DNA from: a virus
Length of the DNA stretch: 64,000 bases
Direction: 5' to 3' (one strand)
IMG/VR virus record: IMGVR_UViG_3300047281_000029
Location: 1-64,000 of that record
The position numbers were made by a program, and so were the translations under genes. The notes below the pieces were generated by a model. The model was not told the origin of the DNA. It worked only from the letters and a program-made list of their open reading frames with translations, and ran no database searches. Each line of letters opens with the position of its first letter. The stretch's first letter is position 1. Positions 11,848-21,153 of the stretch are shown here, piece after piece.

Positions 11848-12133
11848 TTTAGAGATAGAGAGATTGGACAGACTTGAAAAGAAGCAGCAAGAACTTGTTG
11901 AAGACTTAGCAATTGTTGGAGAAAATATACGTGATATTAAGAACGCTATTGTTGGCAATGAGCTCAACAATAACCACGGAATGCTTTACAAGATAAATGA
12001 GATAGAGGACAGGGTAGAGGATCTTGAAGTATTTAAAAACGAGGTATCAGTATACGTTAAACAATTTAAAGTAGTGATGCTTATTATATTAGGATCTTTA
12101 GGAACTATACTAGTAAAAATATTTTCAAAGTAA
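11840..12133 (+). CDS. Coiled-coil protein with C-terminal membrane anchor (holin or anti-holin type), 97 aa
   Basis: Start chosen at MSNLEIERLDRLEKKQ; a start 9 codons earlier would lie inside the previous gene. About 70 residues of coiled coil (ERLDRLEKKQQELVEDLAI, then EIEDRVEDLEVFKNEV) lead to one transmembrane segment (VVMLIILGSLGTILVKIF) at the C-terminus. This resembles the XhlA/hemolysin-type partner proteins found beside holins. It overlaps the neighbouring frames by 8 bases and 1 base. An anti-holin or pore-partner role is inferred. Confidence 0.6.
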   Translation: MSNLEIERLDRLEKKQQELVEDLAIVGENIRDIKNAIVGNELNNNHGMLYKINEIEDRVEDLEVFKNEVSVYVKQFKVVMLIILGSLGTILVKIFSK

Positions 12134-12591
12134 TGCAGCTATCCAAGAACCTATCTCTAGCAGAAATGATTCGTAGCGAGTCAGCAAAAAGAAACGGAAT
12201 AAGTAACATGCCAACAGAAGAACATTTAACTAATATGAAAAAATTAGCTATAAACGTTTTTCAGCCTATTAGAGAGCATTTTAACGTTCCAATACATATA
12301 AGTTCCGGATATAGAAGTTTAGAGTTAAACAAGGCTATAAAAGGATCTAAAACAAGTCAGCACTGCACAGGTGAGGCTATAGATATTGACATGGATGGAA
12401 CTAAAGTGACAAACAAGCAGGTATTTGATTATATTAAAAATAATATAGTATTTGATCAGATGATATGGGAGTTTGGTACAGATTCAAATCCAGACTGGGT
12501 ACACGTATCTTACGAGTCTAGTGGTAAGCAAAGAAAACAAATACTAAAAGCAACCAAAAAAAATGGCAAGACAGTTTACACTAATTATTAG
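12133..12591 (+). CDS. Endolysin, peptidase M15 (zinc D-Ala-D-Ala carboxypeptidase type)
   Basis: 152 residues, one M15_3 domain. Zinc ligands are recognisable as SQHCTGEAIDID (H77, D84) and the later DWVHVS (H124). SSGYRS near residue 58 is the usual conserved entry loop. The protein cleaves peptide cross-links in peptidoglycan at lysis. There is no signal peptide, so it relies on the holin genes just upstream. The 3' end overlaps the spanin-like gene by 29 bases. Confidence 0.93.
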   Translation: MQLSKNLSLAEMIRSESAKRNGISNMPTEEHLTNMKKLAINVFQPIREHFNVPIHISSGYRSLELNKAIKGSKTSQHCTGEAIDIDMDGTKVTNKQVFDYIKNNIVFDQMIWEFGTDSNPDWVHVSYESSGKQRKQILKATKKNGKTVYTNY

Positions 12592-13027
12592 TATATTACT
12601 CTTAGTATCTTGTGCCTCTAGAAAGGTAGATGTAGCTAAGGTAGAGGTATTAAATAAGGTAGACAGCTCTGTAGTTTTTAAAGTAGACGGTACTTATATT
12701 AAAGATAATAACGTCGTTGTAATAGAGTCAACAGATGAGGTTGAGTATGTTGCAAAGGACACATCTAAGCCAATGGAGATTGAAGGAAAGCTATTTAAGA
12801 ATGTAATTATAAAGAGCAAGAAATCAAAAAAAACAACCATAGATAAGACAAAAGAAAAGGAGCAGGTATCTTCTGTAAAAAAGTTAAATGTAAAAAAAGA
12901 AGCTGCTAAAAAAATCTTCAAAAAGAAGACTGACAAGAAGGCTAACTACTTTGTTTATTTATGGTTATTACTTATACCTGTCGGAATGTATGTTTATAGA
13001 CAGATCAAAAACAAAATATTCTTATAA
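12563..13027 (+). CDS. Lipoprotein with C-terminal membrane helix, candidate unimolecular spanin
   Basis: 154 residues. The N-terminus is a lipoprotein signal ending in lipobox LVSC (C17). The middle is Lys/Val/Ser-rich and periplasmic. A C-terminal transmembrane helix (FVYLWLLLIPVGMYVYRQIK, about 131-150) follows. A lipid anchor in the outer membrane plus a helix in the inner membrane is the topology of u-spanins such as T1 gp11, which fuse the two membranes after the wall is cut. Position directly after the endolysin supports this. A plain anchored lipoprotein is the alternative. Confidence 0.7.
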   Translation: MARQFTLIISILLLVSCASRKVDVAKVEVLNKVDSSVVFKVDGTYIKDNNVVVIESTDEVEYVAKDTSKPMEIEGKLFKNVIIKSKKSKKTTIDKTKEKEQVSSVKKLNVKKEAAKKIFKKKTDKKANYFVYLWLLLIPVGMYVYRQIKNKIFL

Positions 13028-13161
13028 TGGCAAAACAAACAGAATCAAACAAAAAAGAATCTAAGAGTATTAGTAGACCAGAAGTTCATGCTAAATCAAA
13101 GACTTCTAAATTAAAGTCAAGTAAAAATTACGTGAAGAAAAATCGCGGACAGGGAAAGTAA
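13027..13161 (+). CDS. Small basic conserved protein, 44 aa
   Basis: Reads MAKQTESNKKESKSISRPEV then HAKSKTSKLKSSKN...RGQGK. The RPxVHAKxKxSxxKxSKNYxKxxRGQGR pattern recurs in T4-like and Bacteroidota phages. Its start overlaps the spanin-like gene's stop. Function unknown. Confidence 0.7.
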   Translation: MAKQTESNKKESKSISRPEVHAKSKTSKLKSSKNYVKKNRGQGK

Positions 13162-13162
13162 C

Positions 13163-13876
13163 ATGACAAAAATAAGTACATACGTTATAGATGACAAGGT
13201 TACCTCACTAGATAAGTGGATTGGTTCTGATGCTAATATGCAGAACAAAACAAAAAACTTTACACCTAAGAAGCTAGCCGAGTATTTTAATGAGAATCAG
13301 ATAATTAATATCGGGGTTCCGCTTCAGTACAAGTACTATACTTTAGAGCCTTTAGAATCAAGACCTAACGGAACGTTAACGTTTGAGACTGAGATAGGTC
13401 CTACCGTTAACTTTTCTTCTATAAGCACATTTATATTAAGTAAGTACACAACAAAGCAAAATATAGTATCTGATTTTTTAGACTTCTTAGATAAATCTAA
13501 GGTATTACTATTTAAATCTAGCGATATAAATTTCTTTGGATTTTATAAAATAACAAGTATAGAGCCGTACGAAGCGGATCCTAACTTCTTTGTTGTTACT
13601 GTGGAATACGAGACTGGTCATGGAGCGCTAGAAGAGGACGAGGATTATATGATATCACTTGTTGCTCTTGAAGAATCCTTGGACAAGACGTTTATCTTTA
13701 CACAGGACACGCCTGCTAATCCTTGGATAGTAAATCATAACCTAAATAAATTTCCGTCAGCCACAATGGTCTTGTCTACAGGACAGGTAGGTATTGCGGA
13801 CATTGTATATATAGACGCAAATAACTTAACAATAACTTTTTCTGGAGATGAATCTGGGAAAGCATACATGAACTAA
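13163..13876 (+). CDS. Tail fibre-associated protein with shared N-terminal anchor, 237 aa
   Basis: The N-terminus (MTKISTYVIDDKVTSLDKWIG, then TKNFTPKKLAEYF) resembles that of the 87-aa protein at 20363 (TKISQYPDDNEITVDDKLVG, TRNFT), suggesting a common virion-binding module of about 40 residues. The C-terminus (FTQDTPANPWIVNHNLNKFP ... DESGKAYMN) matches a domain common in phage fibre and collar proteins (W.I.HNL...P...V). It opens the tail-fibre block and probably links the fibre to the tail. Confidence 0.65.
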   Translation: MTKISTYVIDDKVTSLDKWIGSDANMQNKTKNFTPKKLAEYFNENQIINIGVPLQYKYYTLEPLESRPNGTLTFETEIGPTVNFSSISTFILSKYTTKQNIVSDFLDFLDKSKVLLFKSSDINFFGFYKITSIEPYEADPNFFVVTVEYETGHGALEEDEDYMISLVALEESLDKTFIFTQDTPANPWIVNHNLNKFPSATMVLSTGQVGIADIVYIDANNLTITFSGDESGKAYMN

Positions 13877-13878
13877 TT

Positions 13879-15201
13879 ATGGCAATACAGTTTTTAAATA
13901 ACTTAAATATTAACGACAACCAGCTATTGAACGCTAAGGTTCAGGTTGCTTCAACTGCCCCTACAGCTGCTAAGGGACAAATATACTTAGATAGTACAAC
14001 AAACGTTAATACATTAAAGTATCACGACGGAACAGAATGGATAGGTTTAAAGCAAGTAAATCTTAACAACAGTACATTTGTTAGCTTAACTAATTTAAGT
14101 GCAGCAGGAAGCAATGTAATCAGTTTAGAGGCTAGTTTATCAGCTACAGGTACAAAGGATAGCACTACATTTTTAAGAGGAGACAATACATGGGCTGCTC
14201 CATTACAATATGCTGGATGGTATATTGATGGAGATAGCGGAATTTCTAGCTTAATAAATTCTGGAGAGACTGCTTACTTTGTAGGAGGAACAGCTATTAC
14301 AACTGTTGTTGGTTCTGATACATTAACAATTAACCACGACTCTGTATCAAGAAGTGATACTACTTCTACATCTACTCCGTCATTTGGAGGGACCTTCACA
14401 GCTGTTGATAGCGTTACAAGTAATACTGAGGGTCATATAACAGGATTAAACTTAAAAACAGTTACAATACCAGCATCTCCTACAATTACATTGACAGGAG
14501 ACGTTACTGGATCTGGAACAACTTCTATTGCAACAACAATTGCTGCTGGAGCTGTAGAATTTGCAATGATGGATCCTACAGTAATTATTACTTCAAGCGA
14601 AGGTATAGGAAGCAACAATAATGACGTTACGTTACCAACAAGTGCAGCGGTTAAGTCTTATGTTGATTCTGCTGTTGCTGGAGGATTAGTATATCAAGGA
14701 GGGTACAACGCATCTACAAACACACCTAACTTAGATTCTCCTCCAACAGGTACGATCAAGAAAGGATTTATGTGGACTGTTACAGCTGATGGATTATTCT
14801 TCACTGAACAGTTAAGAGTAGGTGATTCTGTAATAGCAGAAGTTGATTCTCCAACTACACTAGCAGATTGGACAACTGTTCAGGGTAATGTTGACTTAGC
14901 TACACTTTCAACTGTAGGTATTGGTAATGTAAATGCAGGGACTGGTATTAGTGTATCTTACTCTAGTGGTACCGCTACTGTAAGCACTGTATCAACTTCA
15001 ACATCTGGTCAAATTACAGCTGGATCCTTGTCTGGTACTGTAAGCCATGCTTTTGGATTAAACACTATGGTTCAAACATTAGATGCAATAACTGGAGATA
15101 CAGTATATTGCGACGTTACTAGAACAACATCATCAGTAACAGCTACAATAGCAGCTGCAAATGCTAATAATATAATTATTTTAGTACAAAAAATAGGATA
15201 A
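13879..15201 (+). CDS. Tail fibre protein, 440 aa
   Basis: Starts MAIQFLNNLNINDNQLLNAK, a fibre N-terminus common in Bacteroidota phages (NNxxLxNAxVQxAxxAPxxxxxGQIYxDxxxxxLKYxDGTxWI). The rest is Thr/Ser/Gly-rich beta repeats with DTSTPSFGGTF, TLTGDVTGSGT and LPTSAAVKSYVDSA segments, all typical of fibre shafts. It ends with a beta domain finishing IIILVQKIG. No enzymatic site is seen. It sits directly before the S74-containing fibre. Confidence 0.8.
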   Translation: MAIQFLNNLNINDNQLLNAKVQVASTAPTAAKGQIYLDSTTNVNTLKYHDGTEWIGLKQVNLNNSTFVSLTNLSAAGSNVISLEASLSATGTKDSTTFLRGDNTWAAPLQYAGWYIDGDSGISSLINSGETAYFVGGTAITTVVGSDTLTINHDSVSRSDTTSTSTPSFGGTFTAVDSVTSNTEGHITGLNLKTVTIPASPTITLTGDVTGSGTTSIATTIAAGAVEFAMMDPTVIITSSEGIGSNNNDVTLPTSAAVKSYVDSAVAGGLVYQGGYNASTNTPNLDSPPTGTIKKGFMWTVTADGLFFTEQLRVGDSVIAEVDSPTTLADWTTVQGNVDLATLSTVGIGNVNAGTGISVSYSSGTATVSTVSTSTSGQITAGSLSGTVSHAFGLNTMVQTLDAITGDTVYCDVTRTTSSVTATIAAANANNIIILVQKIG

Positions 15202-15214
15202 TAAAATATAATAT

Positions 15215-18200
15215 ATGAAATTTAAAAGCGATATAGAGGTCCAAGCGGGTCTGAAGGATTCTTCAGGCTCTAATGGATCATCAGGCCAAGTATTATCTTC
15301 AAATGGCACAACGGTTAGTTGGGTTAACGCAGGTGGTGGCGTTGCTAGTGATGTTCAGAATTTAGTTAAAGCAGGTGTCGCTATAAATAAAGGCCAAGCT
15401 GTATATGTTACAAGTGCTGACGGAACAAATATAATCGTTGGATTAGCATCGAATACAACAGAGGCTACTTCATCAAAAACACTAGGTTTACTTGATGCAA
15501 CAGTTGCTATAAATGGAATGGCTAATGTAGTGCAGATAGGTAGATTAGAAGGTCTTAATACTTTAGCCGCAACTGTTGGTGATCCTGTTTGGTTAGGGGC
15601 TAATGGTAATCTTATTTATGGGTTAATAAATAAACCTTACGCACCATTACATTTAGTATTTATCGGGGTTGTTACAAGGGTAAATGCTAACAACGGTGAA
15701 ATATTTGTAAATGTACAGAATGGATTTGAGCTTAACGAAATACACGATGTAGACCTAAAGACTAATGTCCCTATTAACGGTGATATTCTTGGATATAACG
15801 GTACATTATGGGTAAATAAAACAATAGCAGGATGGCTAGGATATACTCCTGCAAATCAAGCAATAACTATAGCAACTACTGCTCCTTTATCAGGTGGTGG
15901 TGATTTATCAGCAAATAGAACATTATCTATAAGCCAAGCTGGAGCTGCGTCAAATGGTTATTTAAGCGCAAACGATTGGGGTATATTTAACGGTAAGCAA
16001 AACGCTTTAAATGGAACTGGATTTGTAAAAATATCAGGAACTACTATAAGCTATGACAATAGCACGTATACACCAACTTCAAGAACAATTACAATTAACG
16101 GTGTTACTCAGGATTTAAGTGCAAACCAAACATGGACAATCGCTAGTGGTGTAACATCTTTCAATACAAGAACAGGAGCTATTACATTAACATCAGGTGA
16201 TCTAACTACAGCCTTAGGATACACCCCTGTAACCGATTCAAGAACAATTACAATTAATGGCGTAGCCCAAGATTTATCAGCTAATAGAAGCTGGACAGTA
16301 AGTTCAACTGTTACTTCTGGATTTAGTTTAGTAAACCAAGGAGCAGCAAGTAACACTCCATCTTCTCCAACAGCAAATATGGGTGTATTTGTTGATACTT
16401 ACGCTTTTATAGATTTAGCTACAGCCCATCCTGACGGAGGTTGGATTGATTTTAGTAAGGCTAATGGAACTGATTATGCAGGAAGAATTAGATATAATAA
16501 TACTAGTGATTACCTTAGTATAGCTGCTGGATCTAATGAACAAGTTAGAATATTTAATTCAAATGCAGAGGCTTTAGGTTCTTTTAGATCCCCTATATTT
16601 TACGACTCAAATAATACCGGATTTTATTTAGATCCATCTGGATCATCGGTACTTAACGGAACAGTTGTTATCAAAGGAAATGATAATCAATTAGCAATAG
16701 ACGGCACTACAGGCGGATTGGCATCGGGGTTATTTTTTAGGGAGTCTGGAGTTGACAAATATGAACTTTACCATTATAGTGGTGAATTTAGATTTTATAA
16801 CTATACAACAAACCAACAAGAAATGAGCATTAATAATGCTAGTGGTTTTGTTACATCAAGAACTTCTTTTAGAGCTCCAATATTCTACGATTCAAATGAT
16901 ACTAGTTTTTATACAGACCCTGCGTCAACAAGTAATTTAAACAAATTAAGAATAACTTCTGCTGGTAATAGCGCTGGCGGTAATATATTAATGGGGCCTG
17001 CCGGAGAAGGTGTAGGTAAATGGTCTTATCTAACGGGCACACACTATAATGCAACTTCGCAATCGAAGGGTGTATCAATTATAGGACTATATGCGTCAGC
17101 GTCTGAAAATGCTATTTCAATTGGAGGTAATATTTATGAGGCTAACCCGGCTACTGAAATAAGATTTTATACCCATAATGCAATAACACATGATACAGGC
17201 GGTAGTGTAAGAATGGTTATTAATAGTGCTGGTAATGTTGAGGCTAACGTTGATATGAGAGCTCCAATATTCTACGATTCAAATAATACTGGGTATTATG
17301 TTGATCCAGCTTCAACAAGTAATTTAAATGGGTTAACAGTCGCTAATACAATAACTGGTAATATATCTGGAAATGCTAATTCATTAGGTAGTATTGCTGC
17401 GGATAGATTTGTATATGGAGATGGAGCAAATGGTAGATCAAAGGGAATGAGTAGTGGAAATGCTAATACATCCGATTCATCTAACTCATCTGGATTTTAT
17501 TTTGGAACTAATGTAACTGGTATGCCTGGATCTGACTGGTGGAACTGGCTTACGGTGGCTGGTAATTCATGGTCAGGAAGTGATGGGTATAGATGGCAAA
17601 TGACTGGGTCATTTTGGTCTGATGATTGGAGATTAAGAAGAATGACATCTGGTTCTTGGAGCAGTTGGGTGTCATTATTACATTCAGGGAATTATAATTC
17701 ATATTCTCCAACTCTAACAGGAGGTAATGCTTCTGGTACCTGGGGAATAAATATAACTGGTAATGCGGCAACAGCAACAACATCAACCAGTTCAAGTTAT
17801 TCAAATATGGATTATTTGATGAGTGATAGAGATTTTCCTAATGGGACGCTTATTCAAACATCTATTAATTACAACAACTCTGAAGGAGACGCCTTTATAT
17901 TAGAAATAAAAGGGAATGCGTATGGCAACGGAATGCCAATGGACATTCAAATACAAGGTTATATATATGCAAATACAATAATAAATACAGGAGGATACTC
18001 TAATGGTTTTCAAGTTAGTAGTATTTCAGCTATAAGATTTGGCGGTAATCTTTGTTTCTGGTTTCCTTCTCAAGGATATTGGAATGGTTATACAGTAAAG
18101 GTATATAGTGCATTTAGCGGAAGACAAGCAAACAAAGTAACAAGTATAAGTAATTCTGGTTTGCCAACAACAGATAAAATAGTTAATTTTACTACTGCCC

Positions 18201-19201
18201 AATCTTTACGATCAGATAATTACAGAGGATATTCTAACTTTTTAACTTCTGTATACGGGCCTAATTATTACGACTCAGATGATACTGCTTATTACGCTAA
18301 CTTTGCATCTACGTCTGACATTGCAGTTAAACAAAGAGGTGGAACAATGCACGGTCCAAATGTTACGTGGGGTGCTTACTTGTTAGTTGGCGGTGATGGT
18401 AGACAGAACTACACTGACACAACAGTAGCATCTGTATGTACTACTAATGGAAACCTTCATTTGGATTCTGGTAGCGGGTATAGTACTCATATAAATTTTT
18501 ACGATGGTAATGATATAATATTTGGTAATGGAGCAAATACTGAAATAGGTAGGGTTTATAACGCTGGTTATTTACAAATGAGTGGTAGTGTTAGAGCAGC
18601 GTTGTTTTATGATTCAAATAATACAGGATATTATTTAGACCCAGCTTCTACAAGTAATTTATATGATTTAATCATAGCAGGACAATCTCATAAATATCTT
18701 TTCATTAATCCAGGTAATGGTTATGAGGCTATGGTTAGGTACAATGGAGGATCAGGTAGCAGTTGGTATTCTGGAAAAAGAACAGCAAATACAACGCAAG
18801 CTGGTACTGATGGTTTTCATTTTTACTCAGATGCTGCAGGAGATACTGTAGTCGGGTTTGGAGCTGATGGAACTATACGAGGTAAAGGTGATGTTGTTGC
18901 TTATTCATCATCCGATAGACAATTAAAAGACAATATAAAACCAATAGAAAATGCTTTAGAAAAAGTAAAACAAATAAGTGGATATACATTTGATTGGAAT
19001 AATAAGCAAACTATATACGAAGGTCATGATGTAGGAGTTATTGCTCAAGAGATTGAAGCAGTATTACCAGAAGTTGTTACAACAAGAGATACAGGATTTA
19101 AGGCTGTTAAATACGAAAAAATTGTACCTTTGCTTATTGAAGCAATAAAAGAACAACAAACACAAATAGAAGAATTAAAACAACTAATAAAAAATAAATA
19201 A
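15215..19201 (+). CDS. Long tail fibre with C-terminal S74 intramolecular chaperone, 1328 aa
   Basis: The N-terminal 150 residues are a fibre adaptor, followed by Ser/Thr/Asn-rich beta repeats. Five copies of a repeat like RAPIFYDSNNTGYYLDPAS lie near residues 457, 552, 681, 1012 and 1125. The last 100 residues are a peptidase S74 domain: SSSDRQLKDNIKPI (catalytic Ser in SSDRxLK, near 1230), then GVIAQEIEAVLPEV and a final coiled coil. S74 domains trimerise the fibre and cut themselves off. Receptor binding is the expected role. Its stop overlaps the next start by one base. Confidence 0.9.
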   Translation: MKFKSDIEVQAGLKDSSGSNGSSGQVLSSNGTTVSWVNAGGGVASDVQNLVKAGVAINKGQAVYVTSADGTNIIVGLASNTTEATSSKTLGLLDATVAINGMANVVQIGRLEGLNTLAATVGDPVWLGANGNLIYGLINKPYAPLHLVFIGVVTRVNANNGEIFVNVQNGFELNEIHDVDLKTNVPINGDILGYNGTLWVNKTIAGWLGYTPANQAITIATTAPLSGGGDLSANRTLSISQAGAASNGYLSANDWGIFNGKQNALNGTGFVKISGTTISYDNSTYTPTSRTITINGVTQDLSANQTWTIASGVTSFNTRTGAITLTSGDLTTALGYTPVTDSRTITINGVAQDLSANRSWTVSSTVTSGFSLVNQGAASNTPSSPTANMGVFVDTYAFIDLATAHPDGGWIDFSKANGTDYAGRIRYNNTSDYLSIAAGSNEQVRIFNSNAEALGSFRSPIFYDSNNTGFYLDPSGSSVLNGTVVIKGNDNQLAIDGTTGGLASGLFFRESGVDKYELYHYSGEFRFYNYTTNQQEMSINNASGFVTSRTSFRAPIFYDSNDTSFYTDPASTSNLNKLRITSAGNSAGGNILMGPAGEGVGKWSYLTGTHYNATSQSKGVSIIGLYASASENAISIGGNIYEANPATEIRFYTHNAITHDTGGSVRMVINSAGNVEANVDMRAPIFYDSNNTGYYVDPASTSNLNGLTVANTITGNISGNANSLGSIAADRFVYGDGANGRSKGMSSGNANTSDSSNSSGFYFGTNVTGMPGSDWWNWLTVAGNSWSGSDGYRWQMTGSFWSDDWRLRRMTSGSWSSWVSLLHSGNYNSYSPTLTGGNASGTWGINITGNAATATTSTSSSYSNMDYLMSDRDFPNGTLIQTSINYNNSEGDAFILEIKGNAYGNGMPMDIQIQGYIYANTIINTGGYSNGFQVSSISAIRFGGNLCFWFPSQGYWNGYTVKVYSAFSGRQANKVTSISNSGLPTTDKIVNFTTAQSLRSDNYRGYSNFLTSVYGPNYYDSDDTAYYANFASTSDIAVKQRGGTMHGPNVTWGAYLLVGGDGRQNYTDTTVASVCTTNGNLHLDSGSGYSTHINFYDGNDIIFGNGANTEIGRVYNAGYLQMSGSVRAALFYDSNNTGYYLDPASTSNLYDLIIAGQSHKYLFINPGNGYEAMVRYNGGSGSSWYSGKRTANTTQAGTDGFHFYSDAAGDTVVGFGADGTIRGKGDVVAYSSSDRQLKDNIKPIENALEKVKQISGYTFDWNNKQTIYEGHDVGVIAQEIEAVLPEVVTTRDTGFKAVKYEKIVPLLIEAIKEQQTQIEELKQLIKNK

Positions 19202-19560
19202 TGGCAATTACTTACACATTTTTAACAGACGACACAATGAAGCTGGAGATTGCTCCAGTATTAGGAGATTTAACAGATGTAGTTACACGCGTAAGATACA
19301 ATTACGTAGGAGTAGACGAAAACGGAGTAGATGGAACATTTGCAGGAGCAACACCTATGCCGCTTCCAGAAGATACAGAAAACTATATTCCTTTTGCAGA
19401 TTTACAACCAGAGGATGTTGTAGCTTGGTTAGAGGTAGTTTCTGATAAAGTACACATGCAAGAGCGTATTGCAAAGCAAATTGAAGCTAAAATAGCTCCT
19501 AAGTATGAGCCTGTACCTTCTCCATGGGCACCTCCAACACCTCCAACACCAGAAGCATAA
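19201..19560 (+). CDS. Small tail-associated protein, 119 aa (paralogue A)
   Basis: Starts MAITYTFLTDDTMKLEIAPV. Shared with the next gene are a strand pair, a VVTxVxYxYxG segment, a VVAWLE/VISWIE segment and an xQIxxK/MIDNEIKxK helix. It ends in a Pro-rich tail (PSPWAPPTPPTPEA). Family resembles small T4-like-phage tail proteins of the DUF7936 kind (from memory). Position after the fibre suggests fibre assembly or attachment. Confidence 0.65.
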   Translation: MAITYTFLTDDTMKLEIAPVLGDLTDVVTRVRYNYVGVDENGVDGTFAGATPMPLPEDTENYIPFADLQPEDVVAWLEVVSDKVHMQERIAKQIEAKIAPKYEPVPSPWAPPTPPTPEA

Positions 19561-19889
19561 TGAGCGTATCTTATAAATATGAAATACAAGAATTAAGATG
19601 CGAACCTATTGTCGGTAGCTTGACTAAGGTTGTAACTGAAGTCGTCTATGAGTATATAGGTGAGTCTGAAATTGGAATTATATCAAAACTTCCAGGGCTT
19701 GTTACATTAGAGGTGCTATTAGAGCAATCATTTACTCCAATTGAAGAAATAAACGAGGCAACAGTTATTAGTTGGATTGAATCAATTGCTGATGTTAATA
19801 CAGCAAAACAAATGATTGACAATGAAATAAAGTATAAATCAGGTCTTATATACAAGGGAGATTCTTTACCTTGGAATAGTATCGTTTAA
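19560..19889 (+). CDS. Small tail-associated protein, 109 aa (paralogue B)
   Basis: Start chosen at MSVSYKYEIQELRCEP, overlapping the stop of paralogue A by one base. Same layout as its neighbour: GSLTKVVTEVVYEYIG, then EATVISWIESIA, ending PWNSIV, so the pair arose by duplication. Role unknown, probably in tail-fibre assembly. Confidence 0.65.
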   Translation: MSVSYKYEIQELRCEPIVGSLTKVVTEVVYEYIGESEIGIISKLPGLVTLEVLLEQSFTPIEEINEATVISWIESIADVNTAKQMIDNEIKYKSGLIYKGDSLPWNSIV

Positions 19890-19899
19890 ATAATTTTCT

Positions 19900-20352
19900 A
19901 TGGCATTACCAGGACCAGGTGTACCACTGTCAATAAATATGATTCGAAATGAGCTCGGTCAATCGAGTGGATCTCTAGGATTTTTAAGTGATTGGGCTGG
20001 ATTTAATGCACCTGATGCAATTTCTGATTTTTATGGTTATAGTAATAACAGTGTAGTATTTAGTAGTTCTTATTCATATACGGGAAGTCAGTCTGCTAGT
20101 TATAGCGGAACGGTTACTATTACAGGAGCTGCCGCTACGTTCAATGCTAGATCAACGTCTACTGGAAACTTTAGTACGGATACTATTATAAACATAAATG
20201 GTAACAGTAGAAGAGCTAGACAAACCACAACTGGTACGCTAAACTCAACTACTTTTACATTAACAGCAGGTACTTATAGTTATTCATTCTCTTGTCAAAT
20301 ATCTCCAGCTGGAGCAGGGACAGGTATAGGTCAAATAATATTCACACAATAA
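19900..20352 (+). CDS. Tail or fibre-tip structural protein, 150 aa
   Basis: Starts MALPGPGVPLSINMIRNELG, an N-terminal motif (SINMIRNELGQ, then DAISDFYGYS) seen in phage tail proteins. The rest is a Ser/Thr/Gly-rich beta sandwich without catalytic residues. Probably a distal fibre or receptor-contact subunit. Tentative. Confidence 0.6.
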   Translation: MALPGPGVPLSINMIRNELGQSSGSLGFLSDWAGFNAPDAISDFYGYSNNSVVFSSSYSYTGSQSASYSGTVTITGAAATFNARSTSTGNFSTDTIININGNSRRARQTTTGTLNSTTFTLTAGTYSYSFSCQISPAGAGTGIGQIIFTQ

Positions 20353-20362
20353 AAAAAATAAA

Positions 20363-20626
20363 ATGACAAAAATTAGTCAATACCCAGACGACAATGAGAT
20401 CACGGTTGATGATAAGTTAGTCGGAACAGATGCAGAGAATAGTTTAGAAACAAGGAACTTTACGTTCGCTGATGTTATTAGCTTCTTGCAACAGAATTTG
20501 TTAATACTTAATACACCTTCTTTTACAGGAGTTCCTGAGTATGCAAGTAATTCAGCAGCAGTATCTGCTGGACTAGCAGTTGGTAGAGTTTACAGAACAG
20601 CAGACGTTCTAAAAATCGTACATTAA
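20363..20626 (+). CDS. Short protein with fibre-anchor motif, 87 aa
   Basis: MTKISQYPDDNEITVDDKLV then GTDAENSLETRNFTFADVIS matches the first 40 residues of the 237-aa protein at 13163. The C-terminus (SNSAAVSAGLAVGRVYRTADVLKIVH) is a common short phage element (AxAxGLxxGxxYRTxDxLxIV). It closes the fibre block and is followed by a promoter. Confidence 0.7.
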   Translation: MTKISQYPDDNEITVDDKLVGTDAENSLETRNFTFADVISFLQQNLLILNTPSFTGVPEYASNSAAVSAGLAVGRVYRTADVLKIVH

Positions 20627-20637
20627 AAAATAATTTG

Positions 20638-20645
20638 TATATTTG
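20638..20645 (+). promoter_or_regulatory. Promoter -7 box TATATTTG before the packaging module
   Basis: Lies 17 bases before the ATG of the 87-aa gene at 20663, with the leader AAAAATTAAATTAAA also seen after the boxes at 7415 and 26675. Confidence 0.65.
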
Positions 20646-20662
20646 TCAAAAATTAAATTAAA

Positions 20663-20926
20663 ATGAAAAAAGTGGAATTAAAAAAAATTGAAGAAAAGGA
20701 ATTGGCTAAGTTACAAAACTTAGAAGCATTCTTTACAAAAGCTCATTCTGCATTAGGTCAATTAACATCTGACTTTGAATTTAAAAAATCAGATATAATG
20801 AGACAGATTAATGATCAGTACATTAAGAGAGAAGAGTTCAAAAAGGAGTTATCTGAAATTTATGGAGATAACATTGTTATCGATGTAAATACCGGAGAAA
20901 TTTCTGAAGCAGAAGCTCAAGCATAA
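20663..20926 (+). CDS. Coiled-coil protein, 87 aa
   Basis: Starts MKKVELKKIEEKELAKLQNL and is helical through about residue 65 with heptad-like Leu/Ile spacing. It ends GDNIVIDVNTGEISEAEAQ, a small strand pair that in other phage proteins ends coiled-coil chaperones or structural adaptors. First gene of the packaging and head operon. Function unknown. Confidence 0.6.
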   Translation: MKKVELKKIEEKELAKLQNLEAFFTKAHSALGQLTSDFEFKKSDIMRQINDQYIKREEFKKELSEIYGDNIVIDVNTGEISEAEAQA

Positions 20927-21153
20927 TGTTCGATATTAGAAAAATAACAATAGGGGCTGACTATAAGAGTAATGGTATGCATTACATTGTAGGTCAGCCT
21001 ATATTGAATAACTCTCACATAATTCATCTCATACGACTTGACGAGAATACTGGAGGTATTAAGATATGGATAGAGAAGGAAGACGAAGTATTTCTCTGGA
21101 AAGAATTTAATGCTAATATGCCAATCTCTATAGAGTATAACATCAACTTCTAA
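20926..21153 (+). CDS. Conserved hypothetical beta protein, 75 aa
   Basis: Starts MFDIRKITIGADYKSNGMHY, followed by IVGQPILNNSHIIHLIR and an acidic turn. FDIxKITIGxDYKxxxHYIVGQ is a pattern I recall in Bacteroidota phages upstream of the terminase. Beta-rich, no catalytic motif. It overlaps its neighbours by one base on each side. Confidence 0.65.
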   Translation: MFDIRKITIGADYKSNGMHYIVGQPILNNSHIIHLIRLDENTGGIKIWIEKEDEVFLWKEFNANMPISIEYNINF

